A DNA stretch of 44,371 nt, from assembly GCA_019090895.1 (NCBI GenBank), contig JAHRVB010000181.1, positions 1 through 44,371 of the forward strand, given 5' to 3'. Under the pieces are notes generated by a model. The model saw only the letters and a program-made list of their open reading frames with translations, had not been told where the DNA came from and did no database searches. The translations under genes and the position numbers were made by a program. Origin of the DNA: Kangiellaceae bacterium (GTDB lineage Bacteria > Pseudomonadota > Gammaproteobacteria > Enterobacterales > Kangiellaceae). Shown one piece after another: positions 16,480-25,639 of the stretch (position 1 is the first letter of the stretch; each line of letters begins with the position of its first letter).

Positions 16480-17077
16480 TAAAACTTCACTGTCTGAAAT
16501 CATTTTAATCGATAATTTCGATTCATTTACCTATAACTTAGTCAATCAATTAAAACCTTTAGTCGCATCCATCAAGATTTTTCGCAACGATGTTTCTTTT
16601 GATGTGATTAGTTCTGAATTGGAGCAAAATAGCGAACGAAAAGTTATCGTTATTTCACCGGGTCCAGGGTGCCCCGATGAAGCAGGTGTTACATTGCAGT
16701 TGATTGAAAAATACCAAAATAGAATACCTATACTTGGGATTTGTTTAGGACATCAAGCGATTGTGCAAAGCTTTGGCGGAACTATCGACGCGGCCAAGTC
16801 AATCGTTCATGGGAAAGCTTGCGAAGTTCTATTGTTTAATGGGAATACAGACCTATTTGGTGATTTACACTCCCCCTTCACAGCCGCTCGCTATCACTCC
16901 CTTGCCGCAGTAACTATACCCGAAGAATTGGAAGTCGTGGCCACAGCAGACAGTGAAGTCATGGCTGTCAGGCACCAAAGATTTAAAATACTTGGGTTCC
17001 AATTCCATCCGGAATCGATTCTTACGCCACATGGTGGGACGTTATTAAAGAATGCACTTAGTTGGTTAATCGCCTAA
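16472..17077 (+). CDS. trpG: Anthranilate synthase component II (glutamine amidotransferase)
   Basis: Hydrolyses glutamine and channels ammonia to TrpE. The ATG at 16472 is chosen over in-frame ATGs at 16442 and 16460: TGGAGA lies six bases upstream and it gives an 8-bp ATGAATAA overlap with the trpE stop. The 201-residue product has the class I triad Cys91 (GICLGHQ), His179 and Glu181 (FQFHPES), and the N-terminal DNFDSFTYNLV. It is a stand-alone TrpG, not fused to TrpD as in E. coli. It could also serve PabB, as in some bacteria. Confidence 0.95.
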   Translation: MNNKTSLSEIILIDNFDSFTYNLVNQLKPLVASIKIFRNDVSFDVISSELEQNSERKVIVISPGPGCPDEAGVTLQLIEKYQNRIPILGICLGHQAIVQSFGGTIDAAKSIVHGKACEVLLFNGNTDLFGDLHSPFTAARYHSLAAVTIPEELEVVATADSEVMAVRHQRFKILGFQFHPESILTPHGGTLLKNALSWLIA

Positions 17078-17131
17078 CAAGCGGCCAGTAAAATTGAACT
17101 CGTACACAATTCATAAAGAGTAGATTAAACA

Positions 17132-18169
17132 ATGAATTCCATTCAACAAAAACTTTTTGAGAACAAGCATTTAACTCAGTCGGAAGCGGCAGAAATATTT
17201 ACACTGTTAATCCAAGGTGAACTTTCAGAAATAGAAATGACAAGTTTACTAGTCAGTTTAAAAATGAAGTCGGAACAACCAGAAGAAATAGCTGGTGCAG
17301 CACAAGCGCTTAGACAAAATGCGATTTCGTTCGTTGCCACAGAGTATGCGACGGCAGATTCATGTGGCACCGGTGGAAGCGGAATGAATACCGTTAATAT
17401 TTCAACCATGGTGGCATTTGTATTAGCCGAACTAGGATTGCCAATGGTCAAGCATGGTAATCGCTCGATTTCTTCGAAATGTGGTTCTGCTGACGTCTTA
17501 GAAAACCTTGGTGTAAAAATAGATATGCAACCTACTGACGCAAGAAAATGTCTCGATGAAACCAATTTTTGTTTTTTATTTGCGCCCCTCTATCACCCAG
17601 GTGTTGGCAACGTTATGCCAATCCGTAACCAACTCAAAACCCGCACTATTTTTAATATGCTAGGCCCCTTAATCAACCCGGCTTCACCGGTTTATCAATT
17701 GATGGGAAGCTATTCACCGAATTTATGCTACCCAGCCGCACAAACGCTAAATATTTCAGGTTGTAAGGCTGCAATGGTTGTTCATAGCAATGGTTATGAC
17801 GAGATTACCTTGCACAGTCCAACGCAAGTGGTAGAGCTTTCTGAAGGAAAGCTACACAGCTACAGTTTAGACCATACTAATTTTAACTTACCAAAAACAA
17901 GAGAATTAGACATCGGAGGCGGAACTCCCGAGCTTAATGCAAAACTCTTCGTTGATGTGCTAAAGGGAGATGTTAAAGCAAATAAACAACAATCAATCGC
18001 CAATACGGTAGCCGCTAATGCTGGCGCTCTATTAAAGATTAGCCACAAAGCTGAGGATTTAATTGACGGCACAAATCAAGCTTTAGGAATTATCAAGTCA
18101 GGTAAAGCCTTCCAAAGGCTACTGCAAGTTAGTCATTTTTCAAAAGAACTAGGGAGTTCAAAAAAATGA
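17132..18169 (+). CDS. trpD: Anthranilate phosphoribosyltransferase
   Basis: Transfers phosphoribose from PRPP to anthranilate. The 345 residues include the PRPP-binding CGTGGSG near residue 80, VKHGNRSISSKCGSADVLENLG and MPIRNQLKTRTIFNMLGPLINP. It follows trpG after 54 bp with only a weak ribosome binding site, and its TGA overlaps the trpCF ATG (ATGA). Confidence 0.96.
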   Translation: MNSIQQKLFENKHLTQSEAAEIFTLLIQGELSEIEMTSLLVSLKMKSEQPEEIAGAAQALRQNAISFVATEYATADSCGTGGSGMNTVNISTMVAFVLAELGLPMVKHGNRSISSKCGSADVLENLGVKIDMQPTDARKCLDETNFCFLFAPLYHPGVGNVMPIRNQLKTRTIFNMLGPLINPASPVYQLMGSYSPNLCYPAAQTLNISGCKAAMVVHSNGYDEITLHSPTQVVELSEGKLHSYSLDHTNFNLPKTRELDIGGGTPELNAKLFVDVLKGDVKANKQQSIANTVAANAGALLKISHKAEDLIDGTNQALGIIKSGKAFQRLLQVSHFSKELGSSKK

Positions 18170-19581
18170 CTAATGTACTTGACAAGATTACCAGCAACAA
18201 GGTCAGAGAACTCATTCATCGAAAAGCGCTATTTCCCCTTGAGAAGCTTCAATCAAACCTAGTGCGATCTGAGCGAAGTCTTTTTGAAGCTCTTTCCAAA
18301 GAGAAAGCAGGATTTATTCTTGAATGCAAAAAGGCGTCTCCATCAAAAGGTCTCATTCGGAAAGACTTCAATTTAACTGAAATCATATCCAGCTATAAAA
18401 AGTATGCCAGCGCTATTTCTATTCTTACAGATTATAAATATTTTAAAGGAAGTTTCGAATACTTAAAAAAAGTCAGAGAACAGGTTCACCTACCGCTTTT
18501 GTGTAAAGATTTTTTTGTCGATCCTTATCAAGTTTTCGAAGCCCGATATTATGGTGCTGATGCGATATTATTAATGCTATCGATACTGACCGACGAACAG
18601 TACCGCCTTCTTTCAGCTAAAGCAAAAGAGCTAAGTCTGGATGTACTGACAGAAGTGCACGACGCAGTTGAAATGGAAAGAGCTTTATCGTTGAATGCAA
18701 AAATCATTGGTATAAATAATAGAAACTTAAAAGACCTATCGATTGATTTAGATACCACTAAAAGACTGATTGAATCGTTATCTGACTCACAAAAAGAAGG
18801 TCGAGTATTTATCTCAGAGTCGGGTATATCCTCTCATCACGACGTTAGAGAAATAAACCCACTGGTTGACGGATTCTTGGTTGGTTCAAGTATTATGGAT
18901 AAGGAAAATATCGAACAGCAGTGTAAATCTTTAATCTTCGGAAAAACCAAAATTTGTGGTTTATCTAAGAACCTTACAGCGCAAGTTGCGAGCGATTCAG
19001 GAGCGACCTACGGAGGATTGATTTTTCATCCCAAGTCGCCACGCTATGTAAGCTTAGAACAAGCAAAGTCTGTTATCAAAGGTGTAGATTTAGAATTTGT
19101 GGGTGTCTTCGTCAATGAATCGATCGAGTCTATTGTGAACGTGGTAAAGCATCTATCGCTTCCTATTGTTCAGCTCCACGGTAGCGAAGATCAAGCCTAT
19201 ATTACTAAACTAAAAAAAGCTCTCCCTACTATTCGAATATGGAAGGCTATTCCAATCGAATCTGACACAATCAACGGTTCTCCGATAAAACAAAATGAAA
19301 AATCTTTCGAATTATTAGCAAACGGAGAAATCGAACGCTTTGTCTTCGATACTAGCGACCGAACCAATTTTGGAGGCTCAGGAAAAACTTTTGACTGGGC
19401 TCGACTACCCGATACAACTAAAGATAAAATAATTTTGGCCGGTGGTCTCTCACGAGAGAATATTTTAGATGCAATACAAACCAATTGTTTCGCTCTAGAC
19501 GTTAATTCAGGTGTCGAAAGCGCTGCAGGCGTTAAGTCGGAAGCAAAAATAAAATCTTTATTTCAAACGCTTCATGTTTAA
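18166..19581 (+). CDS. trpCF: Fused indole-3-glycerol-phosphate synthase / phosphoribosylanthranilate isomerase
   Basis: A 471-residue bifunctional enzyme with two TIM barrels performing consecutive steps. Residues 1 to about 255 are Trp[72 protein letters not shown] and VFISESGI. Residues about 262-471 are Trp[41 protein letters not shown] and [18 protein letters not shown]. The fusion is the gammaproteobacterial arrangement. The ATG overlaps the trpD stop and has AGGGAG upstream. Confidence 0.96.
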   Translation: MTNVLDKITSNKVRELIHRKALFPLEKLQSNLVRSERSLFEALSKEKAGFILECKKASPSKGLIRKDFNLTEIISSYKKYASAISILTDYKYFKGSFEYLKKVREQVHLPLLCKDFFVDPYQVFEARYYGADAILLMLSILTDEQYRLLSAKAKELSLDVLTEVHDAVEMERALSLNAKIIGINNRNLKDLSIDLDTTKRLIESLSDSQKEGRVFISESGISSHHDVREINPLVDGFLVGSSIMDKENIEQQCKSLIFGKTKICGLSKNLTAQVASDSGATYGGLIFHPKSPRYVSLEQAKSVIKGVDLEFVGVFVNESIESIVNVVKHLSLPIVQLHGSEDQAYITKLKKALPTIRIWKAIPIESDTINGSPIKQNEKSFELLANGEIERFVFDTSDRTNFGGSGKTFDWARLPDTTKDKIILAGGLSRENILDAIQTNCFALDVNSGVESAAGVKSEAKIKSLFQTLHV

Positions 19582-19622
19582 AAACGCAAGAATCAAAGAC
19601 CTATAAACTGAGAAATACGCTC

Positions 19623-20810
19623 ATGAAACAAAACAATTCTAAAACAAAACTGGATCGCTACTTCGGTGAATTCGGAGGCATGTTTGTTCCAGAAATCTTA
19701 GTGCCTGCTTTGTTGCAACTAGAGAATGCTTTTATTGAAGCTCAAGAGGACCCTACGTTTCAACGAGAATTTTCTGAATTATTGCGTGATTACGCAGGCA
19801 GGCCAACACCACTCACATTGACCAAAAATTTCTGCGATAATAAATTAGTCAAGCTCTATTTAAAGAGAGAAGACTTACTTCATGGAGGCGCACACAAAAC
19901 CAACCAAGTACTTGGTCAAGCATTACTTGCAAAACGAATGGGAAAGAAAGAAATAATTGCTGAAACTGGCGCTGGTCAGCATGGAGTCGCAACCGCAATT
20001 GCTTGCTCATTACTCGGTCTTAAATGCAAAATATACATGGGTGAAAAAGATTGTGCCCGTCAGCAACCTAACGTTTTTAGAATGGAGTTAATGGGCGCGG
20101 AAGTCATCCCAGTTTCAGCCGGTAGCGGTACCTTAAAAGACGCCGTTAATGAAGCCTTAAGAGATTGGTCTGGCAGTTATTTGTCCGCTCATTACTTATT
20201 AGGAACAGCGGCTGGACCTCACCCCTACCCGACTATGGTAAGAGAATTTCAAAAAATGATAGGAGAAGAAGTCCACCAACAAATGAAAGAAAAAGAAGGG
20301 GCGCTACCAGATATTGCGATCGCGTGTGTCGGTGGAGGCTCAAATGCCATAGGCCTATTCAACGAATTTCTTGAACGTGATAGTGTGCAACTAATCGGAG
20401 TGGAACCAGCAGGTAAGGGTCTAGATACCAATCTGCACGGCGCAACTATTGCAAAAGGTCACAAAGGGGTATTGCATGGGACTCACACCTTTGTAATGCA
20501 AGATGCTGATGGTCAAATCGAAGAATCTTATTCTGTTTCAGCGGGACTAGACTATCCTGCCGTTGGCCCGCAACACGCTCACTTAAAGGAGATTGGACGA
20601 GTTAATTATGTATCTGTCACCGATGAACAAGCTCTGTCTGCTTTTCGTAGATTGTCTCGAACGGAAGGTATTATTCCGGCTCTGGAATCATCACACGCCC
20701 TGGCTTACGCACTAGAGTTGGCAAAAACGGTAGAACAACCAACGACGGTGGTTGTGAATTTATCTGGTAGAGGCGATAAAGATCTCGAATACGTTAGGAA
20801 TTTAACTTAA
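19623..20810 (+). CDS. trpB: Tryptophan synthase beta chain
   Basis: Condenses indole with serine using pyridoxal phosphate. The 395 residues contain the PLP lysine Lys92 in GGAHKTNQ, the catalytic Glu region AETGAGQHG, the phosphate loop GGGSNAIG and the C-terminal [10 protein letters not shown]. It begins 41 bp after trpCF. Unusually it does not overlap trpA: 87 bp separate them. Confidence 0.97.
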   Translation: MKQNNSKTKLDRYFGEFGGMFVPEILVPALLQLENAFIEAQEDPTFQREFSELLRDYAGRPTPLTLTKNFCDNKLVKLYLKREDLLHGGAHKTNQVLGQALLAKRMGKKEIIAETGAGQHGVATAIACSLLGLKCKIYMGEKDCARQQPNVFRMELMGAEVIPVSAGSGTLKDAVNEALRDWSGSYLSAHYLLGTAAGPHPYPTMVREFQKMIGEEVHQQMKEKEGALPDIAIACVGGGSNAIGLFNEFLERDSVQLIGVEPAGKGLDTNLHGATIAKGHKGVLHGTHTFVMQDADGQIEESYSVSAGLDYPAVGPQHAHLKEIGRVNYVSVTDEQALSAFRRLSRTEGIIPALESSHALAYALELAKTVEQPTTVVVNLSGRGDKDLEYVRNLT

Positions 20811-20897
20811 TTCTATCACCGTATACAAATCAGGATTGTTAGTTTATTTTTAGATTTAACGAATAGAATTTTCGTACAGAACAAATTGGGTACAAAC

Positions 20898-21713
20898 ATG
20901 ACAAATCGATATTTTCGAACATTTGAAAGACTAAAAGAGAAATCAGAAGGTGCTTTTGTACCCTTTGTTACTCTACATGACCCAGATTATGAACGTAGTC
21001 TCGAAATCATCCGGTGCCTAGTTGATAATGGTGCCGATGCGCTCGAACTCGGATTCGCCTTTTCTGACCCAATAGCCGATGGTCCCGTTATTCAGAAAGC
21101 ATCAATCAGAGCTTTGTCAGCGGGAGCAAACACAGAACGTAGCTTTTTACTTTTACAACAAATTAGGCGCGAATATCCGGACATTCCAATCGGGTTATTA
21201 CTATACTCCAACTTACTGATTGCCAAAGGAATTGATCAATTTTACCAGCGAGCCGCCGCTTCAGGCGTTGACTCTGTTTTGATCGCGGATGTCCCCATAA
21301 TCGAATCCGAGCCATTTATAAAGAGTGCGATAGCGAATAGTATACAACCCATATTTATAGCGACTCCCAATGCCGATAACGAGACGCTGGCTCAAGTTGC
21401 AGAGTTAAGTGGCGGTTATACTTATTTACTTAGCCGTGCAGGTGTTACTGGAACTGAAGTAAAAGCAGAGATGCCGATTGAGAATATCATTTCATCGCTA
21501 AAAATATTCCAGGCTCCTCCGAGCCTGCTCGGCTTTGGCATATCAAGCCCTGAACAAGTAAAACAGGCTATTCGGCTGAAAGCAGATGGTGCGATTAGTG
21601 GCTCGGCTGTCGTTAAGATTATTGAGGATAACTTGCAAGACCAACAAGTCCTACTCACTCAATTATCACACTTTATTTCAAAGATGAAAGCGGCTACAAG
21701 CATTAAAAATTGA
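20898..21713 (+). CDS. trpA: Tryptophan synthase alpha chain
   Basis: Cleaves indole-3-glycerol phosphate to indole, which tunnels to TrpB. The ATG at 20898 is preferred to a TTG four codons earlier because the protein then aligns with E. coli TrpA from its first residues. The 271-residue product keeps the catalytic Glu50 ([11 protein letters not shown]) and Asp61 (ADGP), plus [11 protein letters not shown] and [10 protein letters not shown]. No good ribosome binding site is visible. It ends the operon; a stem-loop follows. Confidence 0.96.
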   Translation: MTNRYFRTFERLKEKSEGAFVPFVTLHDPDYERSLEIIRCLVDNGADALELGFAFSDPIADGPVIQKASIRALSAGANTERSFLLLQQIRREYPDIPIGLLLYSNLLIAKGIDQFYQRAAASGVDSVLIADVPIIESEPFIKSAIANSIQPIFIATPNADNETLAQVAELSGGYTYLLSRAGVTGTEVKAEMPIENIISSLKIFQAPPSLLGFGISSPEQVKQAIRLKADGAISGSAVVKIIEDNLQDQQVLLTQLSHFISKMKAATSIKN

Positions 21714-21745
21714 TAATCGAAAATTATATAGAAAAACGTCTATTG

Positions 21746-21767
21746 CTAGAGTCGTTGTCGACTCTAG
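21746..21767 (+). repeat. Perfect stem-loop after trpA
   Basis: CTAGAGTCG (21746-21754), loop TTGT and CGACTCTAG (21759-21767) form a perfect 9-bp stem, 32 bp after the trpA stop. No T-run follows, so it is a poor intrinsic terminator; it may protect the 3' end of the trp mRNA. The remaining bases up to the next gene at 21916 show nothing clear. Confidence 0.5.
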
Positions 21768-21915
21768 AACATCTCAAATTCATATAAAAATATCTCATCG
21801 GTAAGGTCTACCTTTTCAACATTTTTGTGAGCGGTTAACCAACTTTTACCTTGTTGTAATATTTACTGTTTAGTTTCATACAATATCTCTAGCATTAGAC
21901 TAGACTAAGATAATA

Positions 21916-24201
21916 GTGATCATAATTGGATACCGCCGTTCCTTGTTCTTGTTGTTTCAAAACTGCTTAAAATTACTTTTTTCTGTCTTGATGTTGGTAT
22001 ATCTGTCGCAGCCTCTAACTCTGAGTGCAGCGTCAAATCTCTCATTGAGCTTAGGAGAAAAGCAATTCCTGCGATCTATTAACTCAATAAAACTCTGTGT
22101 AGGACCGGATTCGATTCCGCTCGACAGTATTGAAAACGGCATTCACGTCGGGGTTAATGCTGAGTTTATGGTGTTATTTGAAAGAATGATCGGTATCCCC
22201 ATTCGATTGATACCTACCGATACTTGGAAAGAGTCGATTTCCAATGCTAAGAGTGGTGATTGCGATATAATCTCCTTAATCCAACAAACACCTGGCCGAA
22301 AGGAATATCTATACTTCACAGAATCCTACGTTGAAATTCCGTTTGTGGTCGTCACGACCCAGGAAAAGTTCTTTGCAGCTAATTTAGAACATTTGATTGA
22401 CAACCAATTGGCTATCCGAGAAGGATATGCTTATGCTGAGCTTTTGAGAAAACGTTATCCCGATATTCAGCTCAAAGAGCTAGGCTCTATTGAACAGGGA
22501 TTAGAAGCTGTAAATTCTGGTAAGATTTTTGGGTATTTAACTGGACTTCAAATTGCGGGCTCCGCAATTCAAGATGGCGGATATAGTAATTTAAAAATCA
22601 GTGGTCAATTTGACGAATTGACAACGATAAAATTGGGTATCGGCGTAAACAAAACTAATCCGTTTTTAGTGAGCATTTTCAACAAAGCAATCGCCTCCCT
22701 CACTGAATCTCAAACCAAACGCATCAACAATTCTTGGCTTACAGTAAAGTATGAGATTGTTGAAGATTACCAAAAGCTCTACCAACTAGCTGCCGGTGCC
22801 ATTGTGATTATGCTATTTTTGCTTTATAGACAAAGAAACTTACGCATACATAACCGACAACTTGAGTCTCGAGAACGGGAAATATGGCAACAAGCAAAAT
22901 TCGATTTTCTTACAGGACTGCCTAATCGGCGATATTTCCAGGAAAAATTAGAGACCCATATCACCCAATCTATCGATAGAAACATTAGTTTCGGGCTGCT
23001 ATTAATCGACCTTGATGGCTTCAAAGAGGTGAATGACACCTTAGGGCATGATCAAGGTGATATGCTACTCAAAGAAGCCTCAAAACGTATTAGAGGCTGT
23101 ATAAAAGAGCAACATACCCTCGCTCGTTTGGGGGGGGATGAATTCGTTGTTATTCTCGCCGGACTTTCTATGCAGTCCGAATGTGAACATATAGCACAGA
23201 GTATTTTGCACTGTTTAAAAGAACCCTTCCAATTAAAACAACAAGCATTTGTCTCTGCGAGCATAGGGATGACTGCCTTTCCGAAAGATGCTTCAACAAT
23301 GGTCGAATTAATGAAAAATGTTGACCAAGCAATGTATGCCGCAAAAGGAAAAGGGCGAAACATGCATCATCATTTTTCACCGCAGATGCGAGATGATGCA
23401 CTCGCTCGAATGACGATGATCAATGACCTTCGGCAAGCAATAAAAAAAGAAGAGTTTACTGTGTATTATCAACCTATTGTTGATCTGCAAAGTATGCAAG
23501 TCACCAAATGTGAAGCACTAATACGGTGGTTGCATCCTACCAGGGGTTTCGTTAGTCCAATCGAGTTTGTCTCGATTCTGGAGGATACCCGAATGATCAT
23601 CGAAGCGGGTGAGTTTGTCTTTAAGCAATCTGCTAAACAGGCAAAGCTATGGAGAGAATCACTTCATCCAGAATTTCAAATTAGCGTTAATACATCGGCT
23701 GTACAATTTCAAGGACGAGCGACCGCTGGTTGGAGTGAATATCTTGATCAACAAAAATTAAGCAAATCTTCCATTGCGCTCGAAATCACTGAAAGTATGT
23801 TAATGGAAGGATATGACGATATTACTTCACACTTAAGCGGACTGAGGAATTCAGGATTTCAAATCTCGCTCGATGATTTCGGCACGGGTTATTCATCACT
23901 TGCTTATCTTAAAAAGTTTGATATCGATTTTCTAAAAATAGATAAAGCATTTGTTAATAACTTACATCAAGGTTCCAACGATATGGTGTTATGTGAAGCA
24001 ATTATCGTAATGGCTCACAAATTAGGCTTAAAGGTCATCGCAGAAGGTGTTGAGACTAAAGAACAACAGATTCTTTTGAGTGAAGCGGGTTGCGACTTTG
24101 GCCAAGGATACATATTTTCAAAACCGGTTTGTGCATCCGATTTTGAGAAAATCCCACTAATTTCTAACATATCTCCAACACTAACTTCAGTCAACATCTA
24201 A
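21916..24201 (+). CDS. Periplasmic-sensor diguanylate cyclase/phosphodiesterase (SBP_bac_3-TM-GGDEF-EAL)
   Basis: A 761-residue inner-membrane signalling protein. Order: signal sequence (about 10-38), an amino-acid-binding-protein-like periplasmic domain (about 45-275, LCVGPDSIPLDSIENG to NNSWLTVKYE), one transmembrane helix (about 286-305), a GGDEF domain and an EAL domain. The cyclase signature GGDEF is intact, but the residues where an RxxD inhibitory site is expected read KEQH, so product inhibition is probably absent. The EAL domain keeps CEALIRW, the Asn of SVNTSA, Glu of EITES, DDFGTGYSSL, KIDKAFV, AEGVET and GQGY, so it should hydrolyse c-di-GMP. The start is a GTG with a weak ribosome binding site and is uncertain. 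It likely couples a small periplasmic ligand to c-di-GMP level. Confidence 0.9.
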   Translation: MIIIGYRRSLFLLFQNCLKLLFSVLMLVYLSQPLTLSAASNLSLSLGEKQFLRSINSIKLCVGPDSIPLDSIENGIHVGVNAEFMVLFERMIGIPIRLIPTDTWKESISNAKSGDCDIISLIQQTPGRKEYLYFTESYVEIPFVVVTTQEKFFAANLEHLIDNQLAIREGYAYAELLRKRYPDIQLKELGSIEQGLEAVNSGKIFGYLTGLQIAGSAIQDGGYSNLKISGQFDELTTIKLGIGVNKTNPFLVSIFNKAIASLTESQTKRINNSWLTVKYEIVEDYQKLYQLAAGAIVIMLFLLYRQRNLRIHNRQLESREREIWQQAKFDFLTGLPNRRYFQEKLETHITQSIDRNISFGLLLIDLDGFKEVNDTLGHDQGDMLLKEASKRIRGCIKEQHTLARLGGDEFVVILAGLSMQSECEHIAQSILHCLKEPFQLKQQAFVSASIGMTAFPKDASTMVELMKNVDQAMYAAKGKGRNMHHHFSPQMRDDALARMTMINDLRQAIKKEEFTVYYQPIVDLQSMQVTKCEALIRWLHPTRGFVSPIEFVSILEDTRMIIEAGEFVFKQSAKQAKLWRESLHPEFQISVNTSAVQFQGRATAGWSEYLDQQKLSKSSIALEITESMLMEGYDDITSHLSGLRNSGFQISLDDFGTGYSSLAYLKKFDIDFLKIDKAFVNNLHQGSNDMVLCEAIIVMAHKLGLKVIAEGVETKEQQILLSEAGCDFGQGYIFSKPVCASDFEKIPLISNISPTLTSVNI

Positions 24202-24362
24202 GCCTTATTCAATATCAATGTAGATTTAGTCTAGATACGTTGAATTGGCGGCTCTACAGTCTCACTTTCATTCCAAAAAGCGCCTCTGCATACTCTTATT
24301 ATATAAAATTTTATCTTTACATAATCCGATAATGAGTAATAATGAAGCAACAGGAGAATAAT

Positions 24363-24998
24363 TTGAAAACGACTGAGAAGATACAAAATCTATTAAAACT
24401 AAATGGTGAAATGACAGCCAAAGATTTATCTAAAGAATTAAAGCTAACAACAATGGGTGTACGCCAACATTTGCAAATTCTTGAAGAACAATCACATGTG
24501 ATCTTCCATGACAAGAAAGCGCCCCGCGGTCGCCCCACTCGATATTGGCAACTAACCACTGAAAGTCAGTCCGTATTTCCTGATAAGCATCAAGAATTAA
24601 CATTGCAACTAATCGATTCAATTAAAGTGATATTCGGACCGGATGGATTGGAAAGTCTGATTGAACAAAGAGAAAAAGACTCATCTTCTCACTATCATAA
24701 ATCATTAGATCAATTGTCAGAACTAAAGAAAAAAGTAGAAAAGCTCGCCGACCTCCGTTCAAAAGAAGGGTATATGGCAACTGTTGAGTACTCAGAAGAC
24801 AACTTTTGGTTAATGGAAAACCATTGCCCAATTTGTGCAGCAGCTAGCAAATGTCTCAGTTTCTGTCGGTCAGAATTGGCTCTATTCAGAGATTTGTTAA
24901 AAGAAGTAGCGACAGTAAGTCGAGAAGAACATATTGTGGAAGGTGCGCGCCGCTGTTCATATAAAATTGTCCCTTTATATCCTAATCTTGGGCAGTGA
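24363..24998 (+). CDS. HTH transcriptional regulator with Cys cluster (COG2345/SufR-like)
   Basis: A DNA-binding protein of 211 residues from the TTG at 24363, or 218 from an ATG at 24342. The TTG has AGGAG six bases upstream, while the ATG has none, so I prefer the TTG. The N-terminal winged helix (ATG numbering about 10-72) includes MTAKDLSKELKLTTMGVRQHLQILEEQ and the wing RGRPTRYWQLT. A helical middle (about 80-140) precedes a Cys cluster: Cys162, Cys165, Cys171, Cys175 and Cys205. This HCPIC...C...FC...GARRC pattern resembles the Fe-S ligand region of SufR-type repressors, so it may sense iron-sulphur status or redox; no suf genes are nearby. It is convergent with pqiC. Confidence 0.8.
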   Translation: MKTTEKIQNLLKLNGEMTAKDLSKELKLTTMGVRQHLQILEEQSHVIFHDKKAPRGRPTRYWQLTTESQSVFPDKHQELTLQLIDSIKVIFGPDGLESLIEQREKDSSSHYHKSLDQLSELKKKVEKLADLRSKEGYMATVEYSEDNFWLMENHCPICAAASKCLSFCRSELALFRDLLKEVATVSREEHIVEGARRCSYKIVPLYPNLGQ

Positions 24999-25033
24999 GT
25001 TAACCAACAATTAGACACTGTACCCAAACGATC

Positions 25034-25639
25034 TTACAAGCTTTGGTCCATCGGCAATAATGAAGTCGTATCGACTAATATTTGACTCGTCAGTTGAATT
25101 ACAACCTCTTTTAGTTTTGAAACAGCGTGTTCAAAACCATTCTTAGTTAAGTTCTCATGGTTAGAGAATCGACGTGAACTTTTGAGGATTCCATCTCTAT
25201 CATATAACCAATAATGTCCAGCAACAGTTGCCCTTCGGTGAGTGTTGTCTATCTCAAATTGATTTATTTCTAATTTTAAAACTAAGTCCGGAATCTTACT
25301 TCTATGATTCGCTTCGATTTCGATTCGGTACACATCTGTATTTTTCAATAAGGACGACTGAATCGACCGTGCTATTTCAGTTTCCAATCTTTCCGCCCAT
25401 CGGTGAGTATTTGAAACACTGATTTCAAACTGAGACTTTTGTACTATAATGCCATTTTGTCGCAAATATCCAGATAAAGAAATAGGTTCAATTAGCAACA
25501 AGGGTTTGGTGATATCTAACTTTTCATTCTTAGTGATAGAATTAGAATCATTGAGTGTATAAAAGTGAGTTTGGCTCGGTTGCGAACTACACCCCAAAAC
25601 AGCGCAGGCGACCAGTAAACTGAGAATTTGAGTTTTCAT
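25034..25639 (-). CDS. pqiC: PqiC-like outer-membrane lipoprotein
   Basis: A 201-residue lipoprotein with signal peptide and lipobox LGC, lipidated at Cys17. After it comes the ABC-transport auxiliary fold of the PqiC/YmbA family (THFYTLND, LLIEPISLSGYLRQNGIIVQ, RWAERLETEIARSIQSSLL). In E. coli PqiC sits in the outer membrane and partners the PqiB needle in lipid transport across the envelope. The ATG overlaps the pqiB stop (TAATG), so it is translationally coupled as the last gene of the operon. Confidence 0.9.
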   Translation of the reverse strand: MKTQILSLLVACAVLGCSSQPSQTHFYTLNDSNSITKNEKLDITKPLLLIEPISLSGYLRQNGIIVQKSQFEISVSNTHRWAERLETEIARSIQSSLLKNTDVYRIEIEANHRSKIPDLVLKLEINQFEIDNTHRRATVAGHYWLYDRDGILKSSRRFSNHENLTKNGFEHAVSKLKEVVIQLTSQILVDTTSLLPMDQSL

